Source of the DNA: DASTFP01 sp963816855
GTDB taxonomy: Bacteria > Verrucomicrobiota > Verrucomicrobiia > Chthoniobacterales > Terrimicrobiaceae
Length of the DNA: 64,000 nucleotides
Assembly: GCA_963816855.1 (NCBI GenBank)
Contig: CAWFMA010000022.1
Span: 62,001-126,000 of the forward strand
Direction: 5' to 3'
Shown here: piece after piece, positions 53,800 through 62,310 of the stretch
Position numbering within the stretch: the stretch's first letter is position 1
Layout of the letters: every line of letters begins with the position of its first letter
The notes under the pieces: model-generated
Database searches by the model: none
Seen by the model: only the letters and a program-made list of their open reading frames with translations
What the model was told of the DNA's origin: nothing
Made by a program: the position numbers and the translations under genes

Positions 53800-55707
53800 A
53801 TGAAAATTTTCAGCCTTGCCTCCCTGGGAATGACGCAGAGCATGTTGGCTTTTGCTTCGCTCGTTTTGTTCCAAATTGCTTCAGCGCTCGCGCAAGCGCC
53901 TCCTCCGCAAGCCCCTCCTCGGCAAGCGCCGGCCCCTCCCGAGCAGAGCTCCCTTGCACTTTCCCCGGAACAGCTTGACGAATTACTTGCCCCAGTCGCC
54001 CTCTATCCTGACGCGCTCGTTGCCCTGATTCTCCCCGCATCAACATTTCCCTCGGATTTGGTGCTTGCCTCGCGTTACGTCGGCTCGAACGGGGACCCCG
54101 CTCAGCTCGGAAATCAACCCTGGGATGAGAGCGTGAAATCGCTCGTCCGCTATCCAGACGTTTTGAAATGGATGGACCAAAACCTGGAGTGGACGACGGC
54201 CGTGGGAGACGCTTTCGTCGCTCAGCCCGCAGATGTGATGACTTCAATCCAGCGCCTTCGGGCAGCGGCAGCGACTGCCGGCAATCTCGTCGACACACCG
54301 CAGCAGCGCATCATCCGCGAAAAAACTTGCATTCGAATCGTGCCCGCTGAGCCAGATTTCATCTACGTGCCACAATACGATCCCGAGGTGGTCTATGAGC
54401 GCGCTTATGAGCCGGATTATGGTCCGCCGCTGGCATTTGGAGTCGGATTCGCCGTCGGCTCGTGGCTCAACTACGACTGCGATTGGGATCGCCGCAGCAT
54501 CTATGTCGGCAAATGGCGTCCAGGGTGGAAAGATCGCTGGGATGATCGGGACAGAGGAAGAGATTGGGACCGCGGGGATAGACGCCCGGATAACAGCATC
54601 GTCAATGTCGTGAATATCAGCGGCGACAGCGCGCGCCCGTGGCGTCCCAGCGAAAACAGTCAGCGTCGTCAGCGTGAACGGCAGCGCGATCCGGGGAACG
54701 CCCGTTTTTCGGCTGCCAACGTGTCGGAGGGCAACCGTCAGGCCGGCCGACGGTCCGTCGAAGCTTTGGGGATTAGCGCCGATCAACGAGCCAAGGTTCC
54801 GAGGCCGTCCCGCCTCACTGTGGCCAACGAGGGAAATGAAAGAGGTGGCCGGAACTCGCGGGCTGCCAGAGGCGCCAACGAAACACAGCAATTGCTCCCC
54901 GCGCCGAATCCAGAGGCTGTCACCCCGCGGGGAGGAGGGCGGAAAGGCAAGGTGCCGAGTCCGTCTGCGGCTCCCAACATCCAGGCCAAGGATGGCATGC
55001 CGCCGGCGCCTGCCGAAAATCAGGGCAAAGGCTCCCGTGGAAAAGGAGGGAAGGACAATAGGAGTTCGCAGCCCGGCCGCGCCCCGGAGGTTGCGCCAAA
55101 TGCGCCAAATTCGGCAGGCGCCACGTCACCGGCTGAAGGCAAGAATAAGAATGACAGAGCGCCAAGCCCGGCGGTTAGCGGTCCCGCCGAAGCGGGGGCA
55201 GCACAGCGGGGCAGCGAGAATTTGAAAAAGGGTTCTCGCGGAGGGGGTTCGCCTGGGCAGGGTGAGCGTCATAAGGAGCAGGCCCCAGCACCTTCCGGTG
55301 TTGCAAACGCGGCGAATCCTGACGGCAACGGAAGTTCGCATCGCAAGGCGGGCAAGCCGCCGCAAAGTGATAATGCGCCGAAAAATCAGCCAAACCGTCC
55401 GTCGCCCGGTTCGAGCGGGTCGGGGCAAAAGCAAGAAAAGCATCACCCTCAGAATGCAACCGCGCAATCGAGTAGTCCCGGACAGCAGGGGGGCGGGAAG
55501 CAGAAGCACGCGGAGGCGTCCTCTGGCGGAAGCGCGAAGCATGGCAACCCCGCGGCGGCACCTGCGGCCCAGCGGCATGAGCAGCCGCGCCCCGCTGCCG
55601 CTCCACAACAAAACGCTCCTTCCCAACACGCAAATGCCCCTCATGGCAAAGGCAAGGGCGGAGGGGGCAAGAAAGGGGAGGAAAAGAAAGACAAAGGCGG
55701 CAACTAG
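53800..55707 (+). CDS. DUF3300-domain exported protein with long low-complexity tail
   Basis: 635 residues from the ATG at 53800. Signal peptide (MKIFSLASLGMTQSMLAFAS, cleavage after ALAQ). The DUF3300 domain spans about 45-230: LDELLAPVALYPDALVALIL, LASRYVGSNGD, SVKSLVRYPDVLKWMDQNLE, FIYVPQYDPEVVYERAY. Then a short Gly/hydrophobic segment and a tail of about 380 residues rich in Pro, Gly, Ala, Lys, Gln and Arg, predicted disordered. DUF3300 proteins are outer or periplasmic proteins of unknown role, often with such tails. Third of a same-direction series with topoisomerase IB, DUF3008 and hendecad protein. Confidence 0.9.
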   Translation: MKIFSLASLGMTQSMLAFASLVLFQIASALAQAPPPQAPPRQAPAPPEQSSLALSPEQLDELLAPVALYPDALVALILPASTFPSDLVLASRYVGSNGDPAQLGNQPWDESVKSLVRYPDVLKWMDQNLEWTTAVGDAFVAQPADVMTSIQRLRAAAATAGNLVDTPQQRIIREKTCIRIVPAEPDFIYVPQYDPEVVYERAYEPDYGPPLAFGVGFAVGSWLNYDCDWDRRSIYVGKWRPGWKDRWDDRDRGRDWDRGDRRPDNSIVNVVNISGDSARPWRPSENSQRRQRERQRDPGNARFSAANVSEGNRQAGRRSVEALGISADQRAKVPRPSRLTVANEGNERGGRNSRAARGANETQQLLPAPNPEAVTPRGGGRKGKVPSPSAAPNIQAKDGMPPAPAENQGKGSRGKGGKDNRSSQPGRAPEVAPNAPNSAGATSPAEGKNKNDRAPSPAVSGPAEAGAAQRGSENLKKGSRGGGSPGQGERHKEQAPAPSGVANAANPDGNGSSHRKAGKPPQSDNAPKNQPNRPSPGSSGSGQKQEKHHPQNATAQSSSPGQQGGGKQKHAEASSGGSAKHGNPAAAPAAQRHEQPRPAAAPQQNAPSQHANAPHGKGKGGGGKKGEEKKDKGGN

Positions 55708-55748
55708 CGCCAGCCCGAGGATGCTTGAAAATTCTGATGAATGGGCCA

Positions 55749-57206
55749 TCACCCTTCCGAAATTGCATCCCTGATCCGCCGGTTGAAAACGTCCCGCAAG
55801 GCCCAGCGTGCCGCGTGCCAGCCGCACATCCCATGCACTCCGCCACCGGGAGGTGTTGAAGCGGAGCAGAGATAGACTCCCGGCAACGCCGTGCGATACG
55901 GAGCGGGCCCCCACACCGGCCGCCCGAACAGTTGGAGGAAATTTGCCGCTCCGCCATTGATATCGCCGCCCACGAGGTTTGCATTCCGGGCTTCGAGATC
56001 GGAAGGCTTCATAACATGGCGCGCAATAATCAGATCGCGAAATCCCGGCGCAAAGCGTTCGATTTGCGTCTCGATGCGCTGGCTGAGATCGAGAGTCGAA
56101 CCGTATGGCACATGGCAGTAGGCCCACAGCGTATGATGCCCAGCTGGTGCCCGTGTCGCATCAAACACACTCTGCTGCGCCAGGAGAACGAACGGCCGAA
56201 TCGGGTGTTCCCCGCGGTTTACCTGACGCTCCGAAGCGGCAATCTCACCCAGCGTTCCCCCCAGATGAACGGTTCCGGCAACGCGGCACTCCTTGGCGGC
56301 CCACGGAACGGCAGCGCTCAGCGCGTAGTCAATTTTGCACACGCCCGGCGCGTGGCGGAAGCGTTGCAAGCGGCGCTTGTACCCGGCGGGCAGGCGCTGG
56401 CCGGCCATTTGAAGGAATTGCCAGGGGGTGACGTCCAGGAGGACCGCTCTTGCTTTTGGCAGCGCGTCAAGGTCATCGATTCGACGATGGAGTTCTATTT
56501 CCCCGCCCAGCTGCCTCAAGCAGTCCGCCAGGGCGTTCGCGATGGCTTGCGAGCCGCCACGGGGAAGCGGCCAGCCGACGGCATGCCCGGCGGCCCCAAG
56601 GACAAGCCCGATCGCGGCGGACGCGACCGCCTCCAGCGGTAGAAAAGAGTGCGCCGCAATTCCTGCCAGGAGCGCCCGCGCCGGCTCTTCCTTGAAGACC
56701 GCTCTGGCCAGGGTCGCGGCGGGACACAGCGCCTGCAGCCCGAAACGCGCCAGCGCGAGCGGATGCCTTGGGAAATGCAATAGCGGCTGCAAAATTTCCC
56801 GCGAGAGCAATTCCCAATCACGGACGAGCGGCTCCATGAGGCGTTCGTAGGCTCGCTTGTCCCGGCCCAGGGATTCGGCGGTTTTCGCTATCGAACGGTG
56901 AAGGCAGACCGCCGTGCCGTTGCCGAGCGGGTGAGCCAGGGCGATCTCCGGCTCGATCCATTCGAGGCCAAAGCGATTCAGCGACAAGGTGCGGAAAAAC
57001 GGCGAGCCTGCCGCAAGGGGGTGGATCGCCGAGCAAAGGTCGTGTAAAAAGCCCGGTAAAGTCAGTTCGCTTGAGCGGGTGCCTCCGCCAATGGTCGAGC
57101 TGGCTTCAAGCACTCGCACCGAGCAACCGGCCTGGGCAAGCGCGATCGCGGCTGCCAACCCGTTGGGGCCAGAGCCGACGATGACCGCATCGATCTCAGC
57201 AGGCAT
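55749..57206 (-). CDS. FAD-dependent oxidoreductase, carotenoid-desaturase-like
   Basis: 485 residues from the ATG at 57206. AVIVGSGPNGLAAAIALAQA is the dinucleotide-binding motif, followed by VLEASSTIGGGTRSSELTLP. PRGGSQAIANALADCLRQLG and the C-terminal GVYLCSASTPPGGGVHGMCG (FAD-binding end) define the CrtI/PYROXD2 group. These enzymes desaturate or isomerise isoprenoids or oxidise amines; no other carotenoid gene is nearby, so the substrate is open. Convergent with the DUF3300 gene. Confidence 0.9.
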   Translation of the reverse strand: MPAEIDAVIVGSGPNGLAAAIALAQAGCSVRVLEASSTIGGGTRSSELTLPGFLHDLCSAIHPLAAGSPFFRTLSLNRFGLEWIEPEIALAHPLGNGTAVCLHRSIAKTAESLGRDKRAYERLMEPLVRDWELLSREILQPLLHFPRHPLALARFGLQALCPAATLARAVFKEEPARALLAGIAAHSFLPLEAVASAAIGLVLGAAGHAVGWPLPRGGSQAIANALADCLRQLGGEIELHRRIDDLDALPKARAVLLDVTPWQFLQMAGQRLPAGYKRRLQRFRHAPGVCKIDYALSAAVPWAAKECRVAGTVHLGGTLGEIAASERQVNRGEHPIRPFVLLAQQSVFDATRAPAGHHTLWAYCHVPYGSTLDLSQRIETQIERFAPGFRDLIIARHVMKPSDLEARNANLVGGDINGGAANFLQLFGRPVWGPAPYRTALPGVYLCSASTPPGGGVHGMCGWHAARWALRDVFNRRIRDAISEG

Positions 57207-57710
57207 TGTTTTCGCTCTTCGAAGAAAGCTTCCCCATTCGCCGCCGGCAAACCAGGGAAACACACGAGGAGAATCTTCGCTCGGTTTGCGGCTTCAAGTC
57301 TGGAAATTCGAGGGCTCTCCTGAGTAGGGCGGCCCGGGAGATCAAGCAAGGACGGCCTGCCCGATTGTGCGCGATTTCGGACAGGCCGCCGCTTTGGTTG
57401 TCCATGAAACTTTGCTCGAAAAAGCTGGAACCAGCTATCGGGAACATCCCTGAAACTGGCATCGGTCTCATTCCCAGGTTCTCGCGCCAGACCGAAAAAG
57501 GCTTCTTTTACGAAGGCGGCGCGCTTTGCCATCCTTGAATGGGTTGGACGGTGTCTGTAAGATAGAGCGCATGCACAATCCCCCCGTCCCTGCCGAGCGC
57601 TTTGGCCGTTTCCGACAATATCCAGGAGCATTATTGCCTGCAAAGATTGGGGAGACTACTGGCGAACCGGATTCTGGGCGACCTTTACGGTCTTAGAAAA
57701 TTCAGCATTT
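57207..57710. other. No supportable gene
   Basis: Divergent promoter region between the FAD oxidoreductase and the amidase. Open frames on both strands here lack recognisable features. Confidence 0.45.
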
Positions 57711-58988
57711 GTGAAAAGTTCCCTCGGTTCGCCTGCTCGATCAGTTCTCGTTTGCCTCTCACTGGTTTGTCTCCTGGGCGCCTGCTCGCCGTTTGGCGAC
57801 CGGACGGTCCCCAGGAACCGCGCTTTCATCGCTTACTGGCCTCCAAAGGAGGGGGATCAGAAACTGCGATTGGCGGTGAAGGATCTTATCGACGTCAAAG
57901 GGGTGGTCACCACCGCGGGCTCGAAATACATCGCCAAAACGGCCGCTCCCGCTTTGCGCGACGCGGCCTGCCTCGAAGGCGCGAGGCGGGGAAATGTTCA
58001 AATCGTGGGCAAGACCAACCTGACCGAGTTTGCGTTTGGGGGATCTGGATTGAACGAGTATTTCGGGACGCCGCGGAACCGCTTCAACGGGCGGCACAGG
58101 TTGATTCCCGGCGGTTCGTCCAGTGGATCGGCAGTCGCCGTCGCGGCCGGCATGGCCGACGTCGCTCTGGGGACCGATACGGCCGGCTCCGTCCGGGTTC
58201 CCGCCGCTTGTTGTGGCATTTACGGCCTCAAGACGACCTTCGGTCTCATCTCCCTGAAAGGAGTGTTCCCCCTTTCGCCTGACAATCTGGATACCGTGGG
58301 GCCGATCGCCAAAGACATTCCGCATCTCGTCCAGGGCATGGAGTTGCTCAAGGAAGGTTTTGTTAACCAATACGCCAGAGTCGCCGCGACAAAATCAAGC
58401 GCTCGCGATATAAGAATCGGCCGGCTCTACCTCGACGGTACAGATCCGGAGATCGACCAAGCCATCGATGACGCTTTGGCGGCGAGCCATTTCAAAGTCA
58501 TCCGGTTGGGAAAAATCTTTAAGTCGGAGTGGGATGACGCAGACCAGCGGGGCCGTACGCTGGCGGTTGCCGACGCCTGGCTGAATGACCGAAAATACCT
58601 CGACAAGCCAGGCGTCACAGGCACCACCAAGGCCGGCATCCTGCTGGGAGAGCTGGAATACAAGAACAATTACCGGGCTGCGAAGCTCGCGCAAGGCAAC
58701 TGGCGGCGCGCGCTTCGCCAGGTTTTTAGAAAAGTCGATTTCATCGCCTTGCCGACTCTTCAGACGCTGCCGCCTAAAATTCCCCTCTTCGGTCGGTCTG
58801 CCGCGCTCGAAACAATGGTTCTCGACATGCAAAATACCGAAGCGGTCAACTTTGCCGGAAATCCTGCGCTGGCGATTCCGGTTGCGGTGAGAAGCGACGA
58901 TGTCCGAGTGACCAGCTTGCAGCTCGTTGGACCGCCGTTTAGCGAAGCGCAACTCCTGAACGCGGGCCGGCTTCTCGCGCCAAAATAA
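57711..58988 (+). CDS. Amidase-signature hydrolase, predicted lipoprotein
   Basis: 425 residues, starting at a GTG. Signal with lipobox LLGAC (Cys25), so it is anchored outside the cytoplasm. The Ser-cisSer-Lys triad is present: Lys57 in LRLAVKDLIDVKG, Ser136 in IPGGSSSGSA and Ser160 in GTDTAGSVRVPA. Amidase-signature enzymes cleave amide bonds of small molecules or in tRNA amidation; an exported lipoprotein form would act on an external substrate. The family is usually 450-500 residues; the N-terminal helix of the fold is somewhat short. Confidence 0.9.
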   Translation: MKSSLGSPARSVLVCLSLVCLLGACSPFGDRTVPRNRAFIAYWPPKEGDQKLRLAVKDLIDVKGVVTTAGSKYIAKTAAPALRDAACLEGARRGNVQIVGKTNLTEFAFGGSGLNEYFGTPRNRFNGRHRLIPGGSSSGSAVAVAAGMADVALGTDTAGSVRVPAACCGIYGLKTTFGLISLKGVFPLSPDNLDTVGPIAKDIPHLVQGMELLKEGFVNQYARVAATKSSARDIRIGRLYLDGTDPEIDQAIDDALAASHFKVIRLGKIFKSEWDDADQRGRTLAVADAWLNDRKYLDKPGVTGTTKAGILLGELEYKNNYRAAKLAQGNWRRALRQVFRKVDFIALPTLQTLPPKIPLFGRSAALETMVLDMQNTEAVNFAGNPALAIPVAVRSDDVRVTSLQLVGPPFSEAQLLNAGRLLAPK

Positions 58989-59005
58989 CTGGTGGCTCCA
59001 TTTAG

Positions 59006-59278
59006 GAGACGTTGAAATACCCGCGTATGCCACGTTGCAGTCAATTTTCGGAAGATCGCAAGGAGCCGAGCGCAGAGCGTAGCCGCAGTGCTCCGCGCAA
59101 GCTTGGCGACATAGCGAGGGCCGAAAATTGGCGCAACCCGGAGGGCGTGAGCTCTTTGGGGCATCTCTCGGCGTCGTTCCTCAGTTACAGCCCCTTTTTT
59201 GGGATGCGCCTTCGTCACTCCACCGATATCTGCCCCAAATAGCCCACGCGTGACATGCGAGGGTATTTTAACAGTCTC
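59006..59278. mobile_element. MITE-like element, copy 2 (273 bp)
   Basis: Left end GAGACGTTGAAATACCCGCG and right end whose reverse complement reads GAGACTGTTAAAATACCCTC form the terminal inverted repeat, extending into ATGCCACG / ATGTCACG. The middle shares CTCTTTGGGGCATCTCTCGG, CGTCGTTCCTCAG and GATATCTGCCCC with copy 1. It has an extra block of about 90 bases bounded by CAATTTTCGG and CCGAAAATTG, a perfect 10-bp hairpin stem. It sits 17 bases after the amidase stop. Confidence 0.82.
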
Positions 59279-59375
59279 TTACGGCAGAATCGCCCATTCG
59301 CCTTGAGTGCCGCGACCAGCGGTTGCCGGACTGAAATTTGAAGCAACCGAGGACGCATTTCGCACGAATGTTCTT

Positions 59376-60152
59376 ATGGGCATGAGTCTTCGCCTCTTCG
59401 TCAGCGCTTTTTGCTCGGTCTCTCTACTGGCGTTGGCCAGCGGAGCGCTCCGCGCCGATTCAACAGCTGACCTGATCGCCCAGGGCGACAATTTCGACCT
59501 GAGACTTCGGGCTGCCGAAGCGCTTCAGTTCTATCTGCCCGCAGAAAAGGTCCAACCGAGCAACGGGATCCTGCTGGCGCGCATCGCGCGCCAGTATCGG
59601 TATCTGATGGCCGATGCGACGTTGCCTGATGAAAAGCTGAGATTGGGGCGCATTGCCCTGGACTACTCGGAACGGGCGGCAAAGGCTGCTCCCAACAATT
59701 CCGAGGCGCAACTTTCCGTGGCGATCAGCTACGGAAAGATGCTGCCCCTCCTCAGCACAAGGGAACAGTTGGAAGCTTCCAGTCGCATCAAGGACTCGGC
59801 GGACAAGGCGATAATGCTCGATTCACGCAACGATCTCGCCTGGCACGTTCTCGGTCGCTGGCACCGGGTTCTCTCCGATACGAACACCCTCAAAAGAGGG
59901 CTGGCCGCTCTCATCTACGGCGCGCTTCCGCGCACCACGATTGAAGAGTCGGTCAGGTGTTTCGAGATGGCTATTGAAATCAATCCTCATCGGCTCATGC
60001 ACTACATCGAGCTTGGGCGGGCTTACGCCCAAATGGGCCGGACCGCCGAAGCGCGCCGCCTGATCGAGAAGGGGCTGAAAATGCCGGAAGTCGAAAAGGA
60101 TGACCCGGAGACAAAACGCCGGGGCCGGGAAACCCTGGCGAAACTTCGATGA
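59376..60152 (+). CDS. Exported TPR-like protein
   Basis: 258 residues from the ATG at 59376. Signal peptide (MGMSLRLFVSAFCSVSLLAL, cleavage after GALRA). Helical repeats follow: LRAAEALQFYLPAEKVQPSN, LARIARQYRYLMADATLP, YSERAAKAAPNNSEAQLSVA, IKDSADKAIMLDSRNDLAWH, RCFEMAIEINPHRLMHYIEL. Layout resembles bacterial homologues of RMDN/FAM82 TPR proteins. Protein-protein interaction scaffold in the periplasm; partner unknown. The frame is open upstream to 59307, but the signal peptide favours 59376. Confidence 0.82.
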   Translation: MGMSLRLFVSAFCSVSLLALASGALRADSTADLIAQGDNFDLRLRAAEALQFYLPAEKVQPSNGILLARIARQYRYLMADATLPDEKLRLGRIALDYSERAAKAAPNNSEAQLSVAISYGKMLPLLSTREQLEASSRIKDSADKAIMLDSRNDLAWHVLGRWHRVLSDTNTLKRGLAALIYGALPRTTIEESVRCFEMAIEINPHRLMHYIELGRAYAQMGRTAEARRLIEKGLKMPEVEKDDPETKRRGRETLAKLR

Positions 60153-60184
60153 GCGCTTGGTCCGGCTGGCGCGGAGCGCCATTT

Positions 60185-62167
60185 TCATCTTTGGTTCCTC
60201 GCCGTGGCCCTTGTTAAAGTGGGCAGGTCCGCCAGCGTTCCCTCGATATAGAGGTGATGCCAAAGCTGAGTGGCCAAAACGGCTACCAGACCCATCTCGA
60301 CCGAGAGGCGCGGCAGAGAACCGGGCCGCATCCGCCGGAACGAGCTTCGCCAGTGACGCACTGCCGAAACGTCGAAATACCCGGTGTGCCTGAGGGATTC
60401 CTCGCTCAGCAGTTGACTGACAAAAGCCGGTTCCGGTTCAATATGGAAGCTATCCAATGGAGCGCGAAATATGGCCTTGCCGCGTCGATAGACGGCGGGG
60501 GGCAGCCACCGTTCCGCCATCAGCCGCAGCAAGTGTTTATCCCGAAACCCGCGCAGCTTCCAATCCGGGTGCAGCCTGGCCAGGAATGCAAAGACTTCCT
60601 CGTCCAGGAACGGATAGCGAACCTCCACCGACGAGTGCATCGCGACACGGTCGCCCTTGGCTTGAAGGAGGTGGCCCGCGAGGTTGACCCGTGCAGCAAC
60701 CCAGATGCCTCGATTGAGCGGGTGCCAGCGCCGCGCCCGCTCGATGTCAAGTTGCAAATCCGACCAGGGGTCGGTGCGCCGCAGGATTTCTCGCATCGGC
60801 GCCGCGTAGAAGCGGAGTTTTGAAAGCGCCAGGACTCCGTAAGCATCGATCCAGGCGTTCGGACCGCCGATGGCCTTTTCCGTGCGCGCCCGCATTTCCG
60901 GCGGGAATTGTGGCACTTTGTTCAAGGTGAGGTAGGCGCGCCGCGCCAGGTCGCTCAGGCGGACGCCGGGCAAGGCATCCAAAAACCCAAGCGCCTTGGC
61001 CACCTTGTACCATGGGTAGCCAATGAGCCATTCGTCGGCTCCTTCCCCGGTAAGGACGACCTTCTGGCCGCAGGCGTGAACGCGCCGAGCCAACAAGAGC
61101 AGCGCTGCGCACGACGTGTCGATCACCGGCGATTCCGCGGCCTCGATCAGTTGGGGATAGCTGTTCAACGCCTCGTCGTTCCCGAACTCCTGGATAACCG
61201 GGGCTTTCGTCCCAATGTGCCGCGCCGCGATAGTGGCGGCGTCGAGTTCGTCAAGTCCGGGAGCGTTGACGCGAATCGTGTAGGTGTTGATCGCAGGTCC
61301 TTTGAGATGGCTCGCCAAGGCGACGATCAAGCTTGAATCGACACCCCCGGATAAATAGGCCCCCACCGGCACGTCCGCCCGCAGTCGCCTCGCCACAGCC
61401 CCGAGCATGATGCTTTCGAACTCATCAACCAGCCGGCGGGGATCTGCGACCCGTTGCTCGTCGCCTTCATCCGGGAAGTCGATTTCCCAATAGGAGCGCT
61501 CTTCAACGACGGAAGCGGCTGAGCCGTTTCGGGGTTCAATGCGAAGATAGCGTCCAGGAGGAAGGAGTTGGATGCCCTCAAAGCACGTGACCGGCGCGGG
61601 GAGTGCCGAGAAGGTGAAAAGATGATCGATTCCGCGCAGATCCGGGCGGGCTGGCACCATGCCGGAGGCGAGCAGCGCTTTGATTTCAGAGGCGAAGAGA
61701 ATCCAATCCCCCTGGCGCGTCCAGTAAAGCGGGCATATCCCAAAACGATCGCGCGCCAGGATCAATTGCCTCCTGCCCGCGTCCCACAACGCGATGGCGA
61801 ACTGCCCGCGAAGACGAACAAAGATGTCGCGTTGGCTCTCTTCCCAGAGGTGCGGGATGATTTCGGTGTCGCAGTGAGTGGCAAAGCGATGTCCGCGGGC
61901 CTCCAGTTCCGCCTTTCGCTCGACGTAATCGAACAATTCACCGTTGAAGACGACGAAGATTGTTTGGTCCTCGTTGGTCACCGGTTGCCGTCCGTCCGCC
62001 AATCCCACAATGCTGAGACGGCGCGAGGCAAGTTCGACTTGACTTCGGCGCAAGTAACCTTCTTCGTCAGGGCCCCGGTGCCTCAATGAAGCGGCCATCG
62101 CTTCGATGACCCCTTCGGGCGCTGTTCGTTCTCCCGCCAGATCTACGATTCCCGCGATGCCACACAT
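60185..62167 (-). CDS. asnB: Asparagine synthetase B, glutamine-hydrolysing
   Basis: 660 residues. Cys2 is the glutaminase nucleophile (MCGIAGIVDLAGER); RHRGPDEEGY, RLSIVGLADGRQP and FNGELFDY line the glutamine site. The synthetase domain has the PP-loop YLSGGVDSSLIVAL and VVLTGEGADEWLIGYPWY, and a C-terminal SSVEVRYPFLDEEV. Forms asparagine or amidates another carboxylate. Long AsnB paralogues next to biosynthetic clusters often amidate a product; here it is divergent from a type I PKS across a 143-bp gap. Intact. Confidence 0.95.
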   Translation of the reverse strand: MCGIAGIVDLAGERTAPEGVIEAMAASLRHRGPDEEGYLRRSQVELASRRLSIVGLADGRQPVTNEDQTIFVVFNGELFDYVERKAELEARGHRFATHCDTEIIPHLWEESQRDIFVRLRGQFAIALWDAGRRQLILARDRFGICPLYWTRQGDWILFASEIKALLASGMVPARPDLRGIDHLFTFSALPAPVTCFEGIQLLPPGRYLRIEPRNGSAASVVEERSYWEIDFPDEGDEQRVADPRRLVDEFESIMLGAVARRLRADVPVGAYLSGGVDSSLIVALASHLKGPAINTYTIRVNAPGLDELDAATIAARHIGTKAPVIQEFGNDEALNSYPQLIEAAESPVIDTSCAALLLLARRVHACGQKVVLTGEGADEWLIGYPWYKVAKALGFLDALPGVRLSDLARRAYLTLNKVPQFPPEMRARTEKAIGGPNAWIDAYGVLALSKLRFYAAPMREILRRTDPWSDLQLDIERARRWHPLNRGIWVAARVNLAGHLLQAKGDRVAMHSSVEVRYPFLDEEVFAFLARLHPDWKLRGFRDKHLLRLMAERWLPPAVYRRGKAIFRAPLDSFHIEPEPAFVSQLLSEESLRHTGYFDVSAVRHWRSSFRRMRPGSLPRLSVEMGLVAVLATQLWHHLYIEGTLADLPTLTRATARNQR

Positions 62168-62310
62168 ATTTTTTTCTGTTTATCGTTTTGCACTCCCTTG
62201 CCGAGCCAGCTTTTATCAAATTTTTACCGTTCTTAGGAGCAGGCAGATCTTGGAAAAGGCTGAGAGCCCGGCCACAATCGATTTCAGTTTGAGTCCCGCC
62301 AGATAATTTT
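62168..62310. promoter_or_regulatory. Divergent intergenic region between asnB and PKS
   Basis: 143 bases, A/T-richer than the flanking genes. Must hold both promoters. No clear operator found. Confidence 0.5.

Noticed and set aside
55126..56127. Minus-strand frame of 333 codons across the DUF3300 tail
   Set aside because: Shadow of the GC-rich DUF3300 and FAD oxidoreductase genes; no motifs of its own.
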